The notes under the pieces are model-generated. The model was not told the DNA's origin. It made no database searches and worked only from the letters and a program-made list of their open reading frames with translations. A stretch of 64,000 bases of DNA from Flavobacteriales bacterium (lineage in GTDB: Bacteria; Bacteroidota; Bacteroidia; Flavobacteriales_F; PHOS-HE28): positions 124,001 through 188,000 of the forward strand of contig JAIOIH010000062.1 in assembly GCA_019912395.1 (NCBI GenBank). The letters are read 5' to 3'. How positions within the stretch are numbered: the first letter of the stretch is position 1; the number at the start of each line of letters is the position of its first letter. A program made the position numbers and the translations under genes. Positions 1 through 8,898 of the stretch are shown one piece after another.

Positions 1-2
1 GG

Positions 3-398
3 CGCGGTACGCTGTACCACTTCACCCGGCGTTGGGGGCTGTGGAAGCATGTGGGCTTCACCGGGCTGGTTTGGGGACTTTGGCATGCTCCGCTGATCCT
101 GGAAGGCCATAATTATCCCGACCATCCGGTCATCGGCGTGGGCTTTATGTGCCTGTTGACCACCGCCTTGGCCTTGCCCCTGGCCTGGGTCCGGTACCGC
201 AGTGGCTGCGTGTGGTCCGCCGGGGTATTGCACGGCACGGTGAACGGTGTGGCCGGTATCAGTGTGCTTTTTACCCAAGGGACATCCAGCTTGGCCGGTG
301 GCGCTACGGGCCTTTCAGCGGTGCTGGGATTGATCGTGATCAGTGCATTGCTTTTCATCCTCGATCCACAATTTCGCAGGCAATTCAGTCAGCCATGA
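3..398 (+). CDS. CPBP family intramembrane metalloprotease (5' truncated by window edge)
   Basis: Open frame from the window edge; WGLWHAPL and the H...VNG region are typical of CPBP/CAAX-protease-like proteins; several TM stretches. Confidence 0.75.
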   Translation, partial: RGTLYHFTRRWGLWKHVGFTGLVWGLWHAPLILEGHNYPDHPVIGVGFMCLLTTALALPLAWVRYRSGCVWSAGVLHGTVNGVAGISVLFTQGTSSLAGGATGLSAVLGLIVISALLFILDPQFRRQFSQP

Positions 399-1027
399 AG
401 GCCGTGCCTTGGTGCATACCGTTCCTTATGGCCTGTGGAGGCGCCCCGTATCAACAGGTGGTGAAGGACCCGTCCGGGCGCGTTCGCGCGGAAGTGACGC
501 GCATGGGCGGCAGAAAGGAAGGCCCGGTCCGCTTCTTCAATTATGATGGCAGCCTGCTTACCACAGGCGTGTATGCCAACGACAGTCGGCATGGCGCATG
601 GACCACGATCGATCCGACCGGAGACACCTTATCGATCGTCAACTATCACTACGGCCGAAAGGATGGACTGCAAGGCTATTGGGCCCCGAACGGGCAATTG
701 CTCCGGTTGGAGCGGTTCAAACAGGGAGAACCCCACGGCCCGCTGTACCGCTTCTTCTCCGATGGAACACCACGCCAGATCACCTGGTACGATCACGGGA
801 TCCCCGACGGCGACTACGTGGAATGGTACAAGACCGATAGCACCAGTATCGCCATCACCGTGGGTGAGTTCACCAAGGGGAAACGTTCAGGCAAGTGGAC
901 CCGGATCTATGGCAATGGCCGGGTGAACAGCCAAGGCAGATATGCCGACGGCATTAAGGTGGGCATCTGGCGCACTTGGGACCCGCAAGGCCATCTGCTC
1001 CGGACGGTGGATCACGGACCGCCCTAA
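395..1027 (+). CDS. Toxin-antitoxin system YwqK-like / MORN-variant repeat lipoprotein
   Basis: ATG at 395 overlaps the previous stop (ATGA); lipobox-like FLMACGG; repeated GxxxGxWxxxxxxG.. units (YYGRKDGLQGYW, GEPHGPLYRFFSDG, GKRSGKWTRIYGNG). Confidence 0.7.
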   Translation: MKAVPWCIPFLMACGGAPYQQVVKDPSGRVRAEVTRMGGRKEGPVRFFNYDGSLLTTGVYANDSRHGAWTTIDPTGDTLSIVNYHYGRKDGLQGYWAPNGQLLRLERFKQGEPHGPLYRFFSDGTPRQITWYDHGIPDGDYVEWYKTDSTSIAITVGEFTKGKRSGKWTRIYGNGRVNSQGRYADGIKVGIWRTWDPQGHLLRTVDHGPP

Positions 1028-1056
1028 CGGCGGACAGGGCGCAAGGCATCAACAAT

Positions 1057-2448
1057 TCACGGCAGTACTTTCCCGGGATTCATGATCCCTTGGGGATCGA
1101 AGAGCTGCTTTATCCCGCGCATCAGGGCGATCTGCACGGGATCGAAGGCCACGTCCATGTAAGGCCGTTGTACCAGACCGATACCATGTTCGCCACTGAG
1201 GGTGCCTCCCAGATCCACCGTGTATTGGAAGATCTCGCGGATCGCCTTGGGCAAGTCCTGCGTCCAAGCCGCGTCGCTCATTTCACCCTTGATGATGTTG
1301 ACGTGCAGGTTGCCATCACCGGCATGTCCGTAGCACACGCTCCTGAAACCGTACCGACCACCTACTTCCTTCACCTTTGCCAACAAGCGCGGCAAGGCAT
1401 AGCGCGGCACAACCGTGTCCTCCTCCTTGTACACGCTGTTGCTCTTCACGGCTTCCCCCACCCGGCGACGCATCAGCCAGAGTGCATCCTTTTCCGCAGC
1501 GGTTTCCGCAAAAAGCACCTCTTGGCAATCAAATTGCTCCATCACTCCGAGGATGGTCTCACAATCGCGCATCAGCACGTCCCCGTGGTTGCCGTCCACT
1601 TCGATCAGCAAGTGAGCGGCGGTATCATCAGCTATCGCGATGTTCACACCTTTCACAAAACGCAGCGTCCAATCGATCGCATCGCGTTCCATGAACTCCA
1701 ATGCGCTCGGGGTGATACCGGCACGGAACACGGCGCTCACCGCTTCGCACGCCTTTTGCGCGTCGCGGAAAGGAACCAGCATCAGACGTGTCTCCTGGGG
1801 CAGTGGCACCAGACGCAACACGGCCCTTGTGATGATACCGAGCGTACCCTCGCTCCCCACCATCAGGCGGGTCAGGTCGTAGCCGGTGGCGTTCTTCAGG
1901 GTGTTGGCACCGGTCCAGATCACTTCGCCGCTGGGAAGAACCACTTGCAGGTTGAGGGCAAAGTCACGGGTAACGCCATACTTCACGGCACGGGGTCCAC
2001 CGGCGTTCTCGGCCAGGTTGCCTCCGATGGTGCATGATCCGCGACTGCCGGGATCGGGTGCATAGTACAAGCCCTTGGCAGCCACCGCCTCCTGCAGCAC
2101 TTGGGTGATCACGCCCGGCTCCACGGTCACTTGCAGATTGCGCTCATCGATCTCCACGATGGCGTTCATGCGGTCCAGCGCGAGGCCCACGCCGCCATGC
2201 ACGCTCAATGCCCCACCGCTCAGGCCCGTGCGAGCACCTATGGGCGTGATGGGGATCGTGTGGGCGGAACAGAGCCGGACCACTCCGGCCACTTCTTCCG
2301 TGCTTCGGGGCCGCACCACTACCTGCGGTGGAAAGCTGAGGTCCTCGGTCTCATCATGTCCGTAGTGAAGCCTATCCTCCTCGCTCAACAGTATCGCGTC
2401 AGCGGGTAAAATGTCCCGAAGCGCCTGCATGAATCCGGCCGTCAGCAT
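1057..2448 (-). CDS. FAD-binding oxidase, GlcD/D-lactate dehydrogenase type
   Basis: PIGARTGLSGGALSVHGG FAD-binding motif, VVVRPRSTEEVAGVVRLC, C-terminal GTLSGEHGIGLVQRPYM; internal start MLTAGFMQAL at 2448 chosen. Confidence 0.88.
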   Translation of the reverse strand: MLTAGFMQALRDILPADAILLSEEDRLHYGHDETEDLSFPPQVVVRPRSTEEVAGVVRLCSAHTIPITPIGARTGLSGGALSVHGGVGLALDRMNAIVEIDERNLQVTVEPGVITQVLQEAVAAKGLYYAPDPGSRGSCTIGGNLAENAGGPRAVKYGVTRDFALNLQVVLPSGEVIWTGANTLKNATGYDLTRLMVGSEGTLGIITRAVLRLVPLPQETRLMLVPFRDAQKACEAVSAVFRAGITPSALEFMERDAIDWTLRFVKGVNIAIADDTAAHLLIEVDGNHGDVLMRDCETILGVMEQFDCQEVLFAETAAEKDALWLMRRRVGEAVKSNSVYKEEDTVVPRYALPRLLAKVKEVGGRYGFRSVCYGHAGDGNLHVNIIKGEMSDAAWTQDLPKAIREIFQYTVDLGGTLSGEHGIGLVQRPYMDVAFDPVQIALMRGIKQLFDPQGIMNPGKVLP

Positions 2449-2643
2449 GGGTGCGGCATATTCCCCCTGTTCCATGACCGCGAAGTTCGGTGGTGTTGGC
2501 CAATCCATGCGTCCATTGTGCTCAAACAACCAAAAGAAGCTCGTCAGGTCTTTTTCATTGTTGCATTTGTATCGGGAACTGTTCCACCTGCCTAAAGCTG
2601 TTATCTTCATCCGACAATTCATCTATCCTATCCGCCCAGTTCC

Positions 2644-4572
2644 ATGAACCCTTCCATCCCTCTCATCGTGATCGCGGTACTAATCGCTGGCACGGCCCAA
2701 GCCCAGAACATCGGCATCAACGTGAACGGCGCGGCCCCGGCGGCATCGGCCTTGTTGGATATTGATGCCTCGGCCCTCCCGGCAAACAACAAGCGCGGAC
2801 TGCTGATCCCGCGCATTGCGCTCACCTCGCGCACGGTGGCGGCACCAGTGGTAACCCCGGCCGCCTCACTGGTGGTGTACAACACCGCCACTGCGGGTGC
2901 AGCACCGAACAACGTGACCCCGGGTTTCTACTATTGGGATGGCACTTCACAATGGTTGCGCATGTTCAGCGGGAACGACGCATGGAGCACGGTGGGCAAT
3001 AGCGGTACGGTGGCGGGCACCAACTTCCTGGGCACCACCGATGCAAGGGACTTCGTGGTGAAAACGGGCGGCAGCGCGGCGGCGAATGAGCGGATGCGGG
3101 TTCTCTCCGGTGGGCAGATCGTGGTGAACAAGACCACGGCGGCAGCGAATGATGCATTCTCCGTATACGGCACCGGAAGCACGGGTGCGATCAATAGCTT
3201 GGGCACCAACGCCATCAGTGGATACACCGCCACGGGGAGAGGAGTCTTCGGGATCTCCACATCCACCGCCACTACCGGCGACCTGACCGGTGTATGGGGC
3301 GAAGCGGCCTCCACCTTGGGGACCGGAGTGGTGGGCTTGGCCAGTGGCACCTCCGGACAGGCCGACGGGGTCTTTGGGCAATCAGCCTCTTCCTCCGGGA
3401 ACGGCATGTTCGGTGCGAATACCGCCACCACCGGCACGAGCGTGGCCGTGCGTGGCCAGTCCGCCACCCGTAACGGGGTGGCCATCCTTGGTATTGTGAA
3501 CACCTCCAGCGCCAACATCACGGCAGGAACCACCGCATATGGGGTGCAGGGGCAGGTGAACGGGGCGATCACCGGGACAGGTCTGGCGATCGGCGTGTTC
3601 GGTGTCACCGCCATGACCACGGGAGCCGCGAACGGGGTTTGGGGGCAATCCGCTTCCAATACCGGGAACGGGGTGCTCGGCTTCTCCACCAACACCACCG
3701 CGGCGGGCACGGGGACAGGGGTATGGGGAGAAGCCGCATCCGGGATCGGGACCGGTACGCGAGGGCGGGCCACGTACACCGGAGCGGGGGTAGTGCAGCC
3801 CGTCGGGGTTTTCGGCGATGCCACCCATGCGAACGGGTTCGGATCCTACGGCAAGAACCGTCACCTGTCCGGCACGGGGGTCAGTGCCGTGGGCAATAAC
3901 GAGGTCGGCAATTACTTGGTCGCAGGCAGTGGCATCGCGGCTTCCGGAAATACGACAGGGGCACTTCACTATTACACCAGTGCGGGGGCAAGCTGGGGCA
4001 CCGTTATTCAGGATGCATTCGCAAATCAATGGAATGTGGGCGGATGGAACGGCTTTGGCTATTTCAAAATAATCGGCCCCGGTGCGGTAAGCACCGTTGT
4101 AAAGGACCTGGAAGACCAAAAAGTGCTCCTGTATTGCCCGGAAGCTCCCGAAGTGCTCTTTCAGGACCATGGCATCGGCCAACTCACCAATGGAAGTGCA
4201 CATGTACAGATCGATCCGATCCTGACCAAGAACATCATCGTGAACGCGGAACATCCGCTGAAGGTCTTTGTCCAGATGGAAGGGGACTGCAACGGCGTAT
4301 ACGTCACGAACAAGAGTGCTACGGGCTTTGATGTCCATGAATTGAGCGGTGGCACATCAAATGTTCCTTTCTCATGGTCCATCGTTGCCACCCGAGCTGA
4401 TGAAACTGAGGAGAGCGGGAACGGGGATGTCCGTCACTCCAGTTATCGTCAACGCTTTGGCCCTGCCCCGACCTATATGGAACGCCGCGCCATGTTACCT
4501 GAACAGCCTGAGCATTCTCGAAAAACCGGTATCCTTCCGAGCGAGCAGGTCGAAACCGGAGGGAAAAAGTAG
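2644..4572 (+). CDS. Secreted repeat-rich protein with GVxG-type (tail-fibre-like) repeats
   Basis: Signal peptide MNPSIPLIVIAVLIAGTAQAQ; N-terminal ALLDIDASALPANNKRGLLIPR block common in Bacteroidota surface proteins; many GVWGxxASxxGTGVxG repeats; distinct C-terminal domain. Confidence 0.7.
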   Translation: MNPSIPLIVIAVLIAGTAQAQNIGINVNGAAPAASALLDIDASALPANNKRGLLIPRIALTSRTVAAPVVTPAASLVVYNTATAGAAPNNVTPGFYYWDGTSQWLRMFSGNDAWSTVGNSGTVAGTNFLGTTDARDFVVKTGGSAAANERMRVLSGGQIVVNKTTAAANDAFSVYGTGSTGAINSLGTNAISGYTATGRGVFGISTSTATTGDLTGVWGEAASTLGTGVVGLASGTSGQADGVFGQSASSSGNGMFGANTATTGTSVAVRGQSATRNGVAILGIVNTSSANITAGTTAYGVQGQVNGAITGTGLAIGVFGVTAMTTGAANGVWGQSASNTGNGVLGFSTNTTAAGTGTGVWGEAASGIGTGTRGRATYTGAGVVQPVGVFGDATHANGFGSYGKNRHLSGTGVSAVGNNEVGNYLVAGSGIAASGNTTGALHYYTSAGASWGTVIQDAFANQWNVGGWNGFGYFKIIGPGAVSTVVKDLEDQKVLLYCPEAPEVLFQDHGIGQLTNGSAHVQIDPILTKNIIVNAEHPLKVFVQMEGDCNGVYVTNKSATGFDVHELSGGTSNVPFSWSIVATRADETEESGNGDVRHSSYRQRFGPAPTYMERRAMLPEQPEHSRKTGILPSEQVETGGKK

Positions 4573-4831
4573 CGTCATTTCCCGCCCCTGGTCCTCTTGT
4601 GTCCTTGGAACAACAGGCCGTGGAAGTGGAACACGGAACATGACCGTTCCACCCCCCGCCTCGGAGAGTCGAGCCCTGCGCACTGATCGGCCCACGTCAT
4701 GGAATAAGCGTCCACGCTCGTGCCGACTGTTCGGGCAAACAGGTCATGTCCCTGCACGAGGGTGAACGCTTGCGCAAGTTGTAAAAACCGGAACCAGCCT
4801 ACCTCTTACTTTGGCCGTTCATTCATTCCGC

Positions 4832-7033
4832 ATGAACAAGCTCCTTCCTGTGGCAGCGCTCCTGCTGCTTTCGGCACCTGCCACCTTCGCACAAAAAGAG
4901 TTCACCAACCAGATCATCTGGTACAGCAACACCTTCAGCAGCGATCGGCTGGACGGTTTGGTGAGCATGAACGATGGAACGCACTACACCGCCATGGAAC
5001 GTACGGACGGCGGAATGGAAGTGAGCAGTTATGACTATCGCACTGGTGCAAAGACACAAACCGTGTTGCACGGCCAGGACCTCGTTCTGCCGGGCACCTC
5101 CACCCCTCTGGAGGTGGAGGACTATGAATTCGCCGGCGACGAGCGGAAATTGATGGTCCGCACGGACATCGAACCGCTCTACCGCCACAGCTACTACGCG
5201 TACAATTACGTGTACGATCGGGCTACCCGAACGGTGAAGCCGCTCACTGATCCCGGCAAGAGCAAGCAACGTTCGGCCACCTTCAGCCCCGATGGCTCCC
5301 ACGCGGCCTTTATGCGCGACAACAACCTTTTCACGGTGGACCTGGAGGGCATGAAGGAGACCGCCATCACCACGGACGGTGAATGGAACAAGGTGCTCAA
5401 CGGTGCACCGGACTGGGTGTACGAGGAGGAATTCGAATTCACCCAGGGGTATGAATGGAGCCCGGACGGGAAGAAGATCCTCTACCTGCGCAGCGATGAA
5501 AGCGCCGTGAAGGAATTTGACCTCACCATGTACAAGGACCAGCTCTACCCCAGTACGTACAGCTTCAAATACCCCAAGGTCGGCGAGACCAACAGCAAGG
5601 TGAGCCTGCACGTGTACGACCTCGCCACCGGCAACACCAGCAGCGTTCCGTTGGGCACATCGGAAACGGACCTCTACCTGCCGCGCTTCGGCTTTACCGG
5701 CAACAGCACTGTTTGGTTCATGCGAATGAACCGCTTGCAGAACGAGAAGTTGATCTACACCTCGGACGTTTCCAGCCCGCAAGCGGCGGGGCAACCGAAG
5801 CCGATCTACAAGGAGACCAGTCCCACCTATATCGAGGTCACCAACGACCTGCATTTCCTGAAGGATGGCAGCTTCATCCTCACCAACGAGCAGGACGGCT
5901 GGAACCACATCGTGTGGAACAGCGCGGACGGCGGCACACAGCGGATCCTCACACCGGGAAACTACGATGTGGTGGCAGTGAACGGCGTGGATGAAAAAGG
6001 CAAGCGCGTGCTCTTCACGGCCAGCAAACTGAACCCCACGCAGCAGGAAGTATGGGCCGTGGGCTTGAACGGCAAGGGCCTAGTGCAATTGAGCCCGGCT
6101 GGCGGGGTGAACGATCCGGATTTCAGTAAAGGCTTCAAATACTTCATCAACACGCGCAGTACGGCGAACGACCCGGGATCGATCACACTTCACGATGGCA
6201 GGGGTAAGCTGGTGAAAGTGCTGAAGGACAACACGCGACTAAGGGCGAACCTGCGGGAATACGAGCTGCAGCGGAAGGAATTCCTGACCGTGGCCGCCGG
6301 GGATGGCGTTGTGCTGAATGCATGGATGATCAAGCCGCCGGGCTTCGATACCACAAATAAGTATCCGGTGTTCGTGACGCAGTACAGTGGACCGAACAAC
6401 AACCAAGTGCTTGACCGATGGGGCGGGCGCAACTTGATGTGGCACCAGCTCCTTGCACAGAAGGGCTACATCGTTGTATGCGCGGACCCACGCGGGACGG
6501 GCCATCGCGGCCGGGATTTCCGGCACGTGACCCATGGGCAGCTCGGCAAGTACGAGACGGAGGACCTGATCGGGGTGGGGAAATGGCTGGGCGCATTGCC
6601 GTACGTGGACGCATCGCGCATTGGTATTCAGGGTTGGAGCTACGGCGGCTACATGAGCTCGCTGTGCATCACTAAGGGCGCGGACGTGTTCAAGACCGCG
6701 ATCGCCGTAGCCCCGGTAACGAACTGGCGCTATTACGACAGCATCTACACGGAGCGCTACATGGGCCTGCCGAAGGACAATGCCACCGGCTACGACGACA
6801 ACAGCCCCATCAACCACGTCGCAGCGCTGGAGGGCAACTACCTGCTGATACACGGCCTCGCGGACGACAACGTGCATTTCCAGAACAGCGCCGAAATGAT
6901 CAACGCGCTGGTAAAGGCCAACAAGCAGTTCGACCTCATGGTGTACCCGGACAGGAACCACGGCATTTACGGGGGCACTACGCGCATGCAACTCTTCACC
7001 AAGATGACGGATTATTTGCTGGAGAAGCTTTGA
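4832..7033 (+). CDS. S9 family peptidase (dipeptidyl-peptidase IV type)
   Basis: Signal peptide MNKLLPVAALLLLSAPATFA; DPP-IV propeller; catalytic GWSYGGYMS, then D and H (LADDNVHF, PDRNHGI). Confidence 0.95.
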   Translation: MNKLLPVAALLLLSAPATFAQKEFTNQIIWYSNTFSSDRLDGLVSMNDGTHYTAMERTDGGMEVSSYDYRTGAKTQTVLHGQDLVLPGTSTPLEVEDYEFAGDERKLMVRTDIEPLYRHSYYAYNYVYDRATRTVKPLTDPGKSKQRSATFSPDGSHAAFMRDNNLFTVDLEGMKETAITTDGEWNKVLNGAPDWVYEEEFEFTQGYEWSPDGKKILYLRSDESAVKEFDLTMYKDQLYPSTYSFKYPKVGETNSKVSLHVYDLATGNTSSVPLGTSETDLYLPRFGFTGNSTVWFMRMNRLQNEKLIYTSDVSSPQAAGQPKPIYKETSPTYIEVTNDLHFLKDGSFILTNEQDGWNHIVWNSADGGTQRILTPGNYDVVAVNGVDEKGKRVLFTASKLNPTQQEVWAVGLNGKGLVQLSPAGGVNDPDFSKGFKYFINTRSTANDPGSITLHDGRGKLVKVLKDNTRLRANLREYELQRKEFLTVAAGDGVVLNAWMIKPPGFDTTNKYPVFVTQYSGPNNNQVLDRWGGRNLMWHQLLAQKGYIVVCADPRGTGHRGRDFRHVTHGQLGKYETEDLIGVGKWLGALPYVDASRIGIQGWSYGGYMSSLCITKGADVFKTAIAVAPVTNWRYYDSIYTERYMGLPKDNATGYDDNSPINHVAALEGNYLLIHGLADDNVHFQNSAEMINALVKANKQFDLMVYPDRNHGIYGGTTRMQLFTKMTDYLLEKL

Positions 7034-7054
7034 TTGGGAATGTCCTATGCGAGT

Positions 7055-7110
7055 TGTCCTATGTCCTAAGCTTGGCCAAGCGCTGGGCATAAGACTTCGG
7101 ACATAGGACA
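7055..7110. repeat. Inverted repeat between the S9 peptidase and POT1 (possible terminator / STRR palindrome)
   Basis: TGTCCTATGTCC (7055-7066) is perfectly inverted as GGACATAGGACA (7099-7110); preceded by a further TGTCCTA at 7041. Confidence 0.7.
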
Positions 7111-7171
7111 GTGACCATGTCAGACAAAGCCACTTTCTTCTACCTTGGCCCGGTCCAAAAAAGCACCCCCC

Positions 7172-8731
7172 ATGCGTCAACCACCTGACCCCATAGTGGT
7201 AGCAGCGAATCAATCGCATCCGAAAGGACTCTATCTCCTCTTCTTCACGGAGATGTGGGAACGGTTCAGCTACTATGGCATGCGTGCCATTTTCATGCTG
7301 TTCATGGTGCAGGCGCTGTTCATGTCCGATCGCGATGCCTCCAATGTCTACGGCAGCTATACGGGGCTGGTGTACCTCACCCCCCTCCTTGGCGGGTACA
7401 TAAGTGACCGCTTCTGGGGTAACCGGCGCAGTATATTGGTGGGTGGATTGCTGATGGCCATCGGGCAGTTCCTGCTCTTCTTCAGTGCCAGCCTGATCAC
7501 TGATTCCGGGCAAAGCGCGGCCGCCATCAGCGCGATGTGGGCGGGCCTCACCTTCCTGATCATCGGTAACGGATTCTTCAAGCCGAACATCTCCACCATG
7601 GTGGGCCAACTATACCCCGCCAACGACCCCCGTATTGACAGGGCCTTTACCATCTTCTACATGGGCATCAACCTCGGGGCGCTATTTTCTCCATTGGTGT
7701 GCGGTGGCCTGGGCGACACGGGTAACATCTTCGATTTCAAATGGGGCTTCCTCGCAGCCGGCATCGGCATGTTGATGGGGACCCTCACCTTCGAATTGCT
7801 GAAGAACAAGTACTTGGTTCATGACGATGGAACGCCGGTGGGCATGCCCAAGCAGAAAATGGACATGCAGACGATCCTCACGATCCTGGGATCGGTGGCA
7901 TTCATCTTCGTGCTGCTCAATTTCAAGACCTGGTTCAGATCCGAGATCGACCTCATTGGCTACCTGATCTACGGGGCGATGATCGCCATGCCCATCGTGA
8001 TCTTCAGCGACAAGTCATTGGTGAAGGAGGAGAAGCAACGCATCAGTGTGATCTTCATACTGGCGTTCTTCGTGATCTTCTTCTGGGCATGCTTCGAGCA
8101 GGCCGGCGCCTCGCTCACCCTCTTCGCCGACCGACAGACCGACCGCCACATAGGTGGCTGGGAGATGCCCGCGTCCTACTTCCAAAGCGTCAATCCGATC
8201 TTCATCATCGCGCTGGCCCCGCTCTTCAGCATGTTGTGGGGCTTTCTGGGAAAACGTGGCATGGAACCCTCATCCCCCCTGAAAATGGCCCTGGGCTTGG
8301 CGCTGCTTGCTCTAGGCTATGTAGTGATCGCCTTCGGCGTACATGGTGTGGATCCTTCCGCCAAGATCAGCATGTGGTGGCTGATCACCCTGTACGGTCT
8401 GCACACCATGGGCGAGCTTTGCCTTTCACCCATCGGCCTGAGCATGGTAAGCAAGCTGGCACCCGTGCGCCTTTCCTCCCTTTTGATGGGTACCTGGTTC
8501 CTGGCCAATGCCGCTGCCAATAAGTTCGCTGGCACACTGAGCGCACTGATCCCCCCAAGTGCCGATGACATCGAGGCCGGGATCGTTGAAAAGATCCCCA
8601 ATTTCTTCGGATTCGAGATCGACAATCTCTTCAGCTTTTTCCTGGTGTTCATCGCCTTGAGCGGAACCGCAGCCATTTTGCTTCTCGCGATCCACCGCTG
8701 GTTGCAGAAGCGCATGCACGGGGTGAATTGA
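7172..8731 (+). CDS. POT/PTR family proton-dependent peptide MFS transporter (paralog 1)
   Basis: HPKGLYLLFFTEMWERFSYYGMRA, GNGFFKPNISTMVGQLY, FYMGINLGA, FWACFEQAG: PTR2 signatures. Confidence 0.93.
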   Translation: MRQPPDPIVVAANQSHPKGLYLLFFTEMWERFSYYGMRAIFMLFMVQALFMSDRDASNVYGSYTGLVYLTPLLGGYISDRFWGNRRSILVGGLLMAIGQFLLFFSASLITDSGQSAAAISAMWAGLTFLIIGNGFFKPNISTMVGQLYPANDPRIDRAFTIFYMGINLGALFSPLVCGGLGDTGNIFDFKWGFLAAGIGMLMGTLTFELLKNKYLVHDDGTPVGMPKQKMDMQTILTILGSVAFIFVLLNFKTWFRSEIDLIGYLIYGAMIAMPIVIFSDKSLVKEEKQRISVIFILAFFVIFFWACFEQAGASLTLFADRQTDRHIGGWEMPASYFQSVNPIFIIALAPLFSMLWGFLGKRGMEPSSPLKMALGLALLALGYVVIAFGVHGVDPSAKISMWWLITLYGLHTMGELCLSPIGLSMVSKLAPVRLSSLLMGTWFLANAAANKFAGTLSALIPPSADDIEAGIVEKIPNFFGFEIDNLFSFFLVFIALSGTAAILLLAIHRWLQKRMHGVN

Positions 8732-8743
8732 TGCGAAGTTCAA

Positions 8744-8799
8744 TTGAGTCTGAAGTCTTGAGTCGGGAGTCTTGAGTGGGAGCTTGGGGGCTTGAGTCT
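8744..8799. repeat. Heptanucleotide short tandem repeat (STRR)
   Basis: 7-nt phased units TTGAGTC TGAAGTC TTGAGTC GGGAGTC TTGAGTG GGAGCTT GGGGGCT TGAGTCT. Confidence 0.8.
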
Positions 8800-8898
8800 G
8801 GTGCTTTTAGTCAGTGGTCCGAGGAGTTTACAACACGCCAACGCATAACAAGTCAATGCCTATTCGCTGTCCCTGTCCTAACCACAATAACAGCTGAT

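Noticed and set aside
976-2037. Plus-strand 353-aa ORF opposite the FAD oxidase, and similar long antisense ORFs (15147..16727, 55576..56991, 56995..58803, 59925..62375)
   Set aside because: Codon-phase shadow ORFs opposite well-recognised genes; His/Gln/Arg-rich composition typical of antisense frames.
2931-3824. Long minus-strand ORF opposite the repeat protein (297 aa, Pro/Thr/Ala-rich)
   Set aside because: Shadow ORF from GC-rich repeats; the plus strand has a signal peptide and sensible protein repeats.
8776-8898. N-terminal extension of POT2 starting at 8776
   Set aside because: The start lies within the heptamer repeat and encodes MGAWGLESGAFSQW..., absent from other POT proteins; a TTG at 8899 is more likely.
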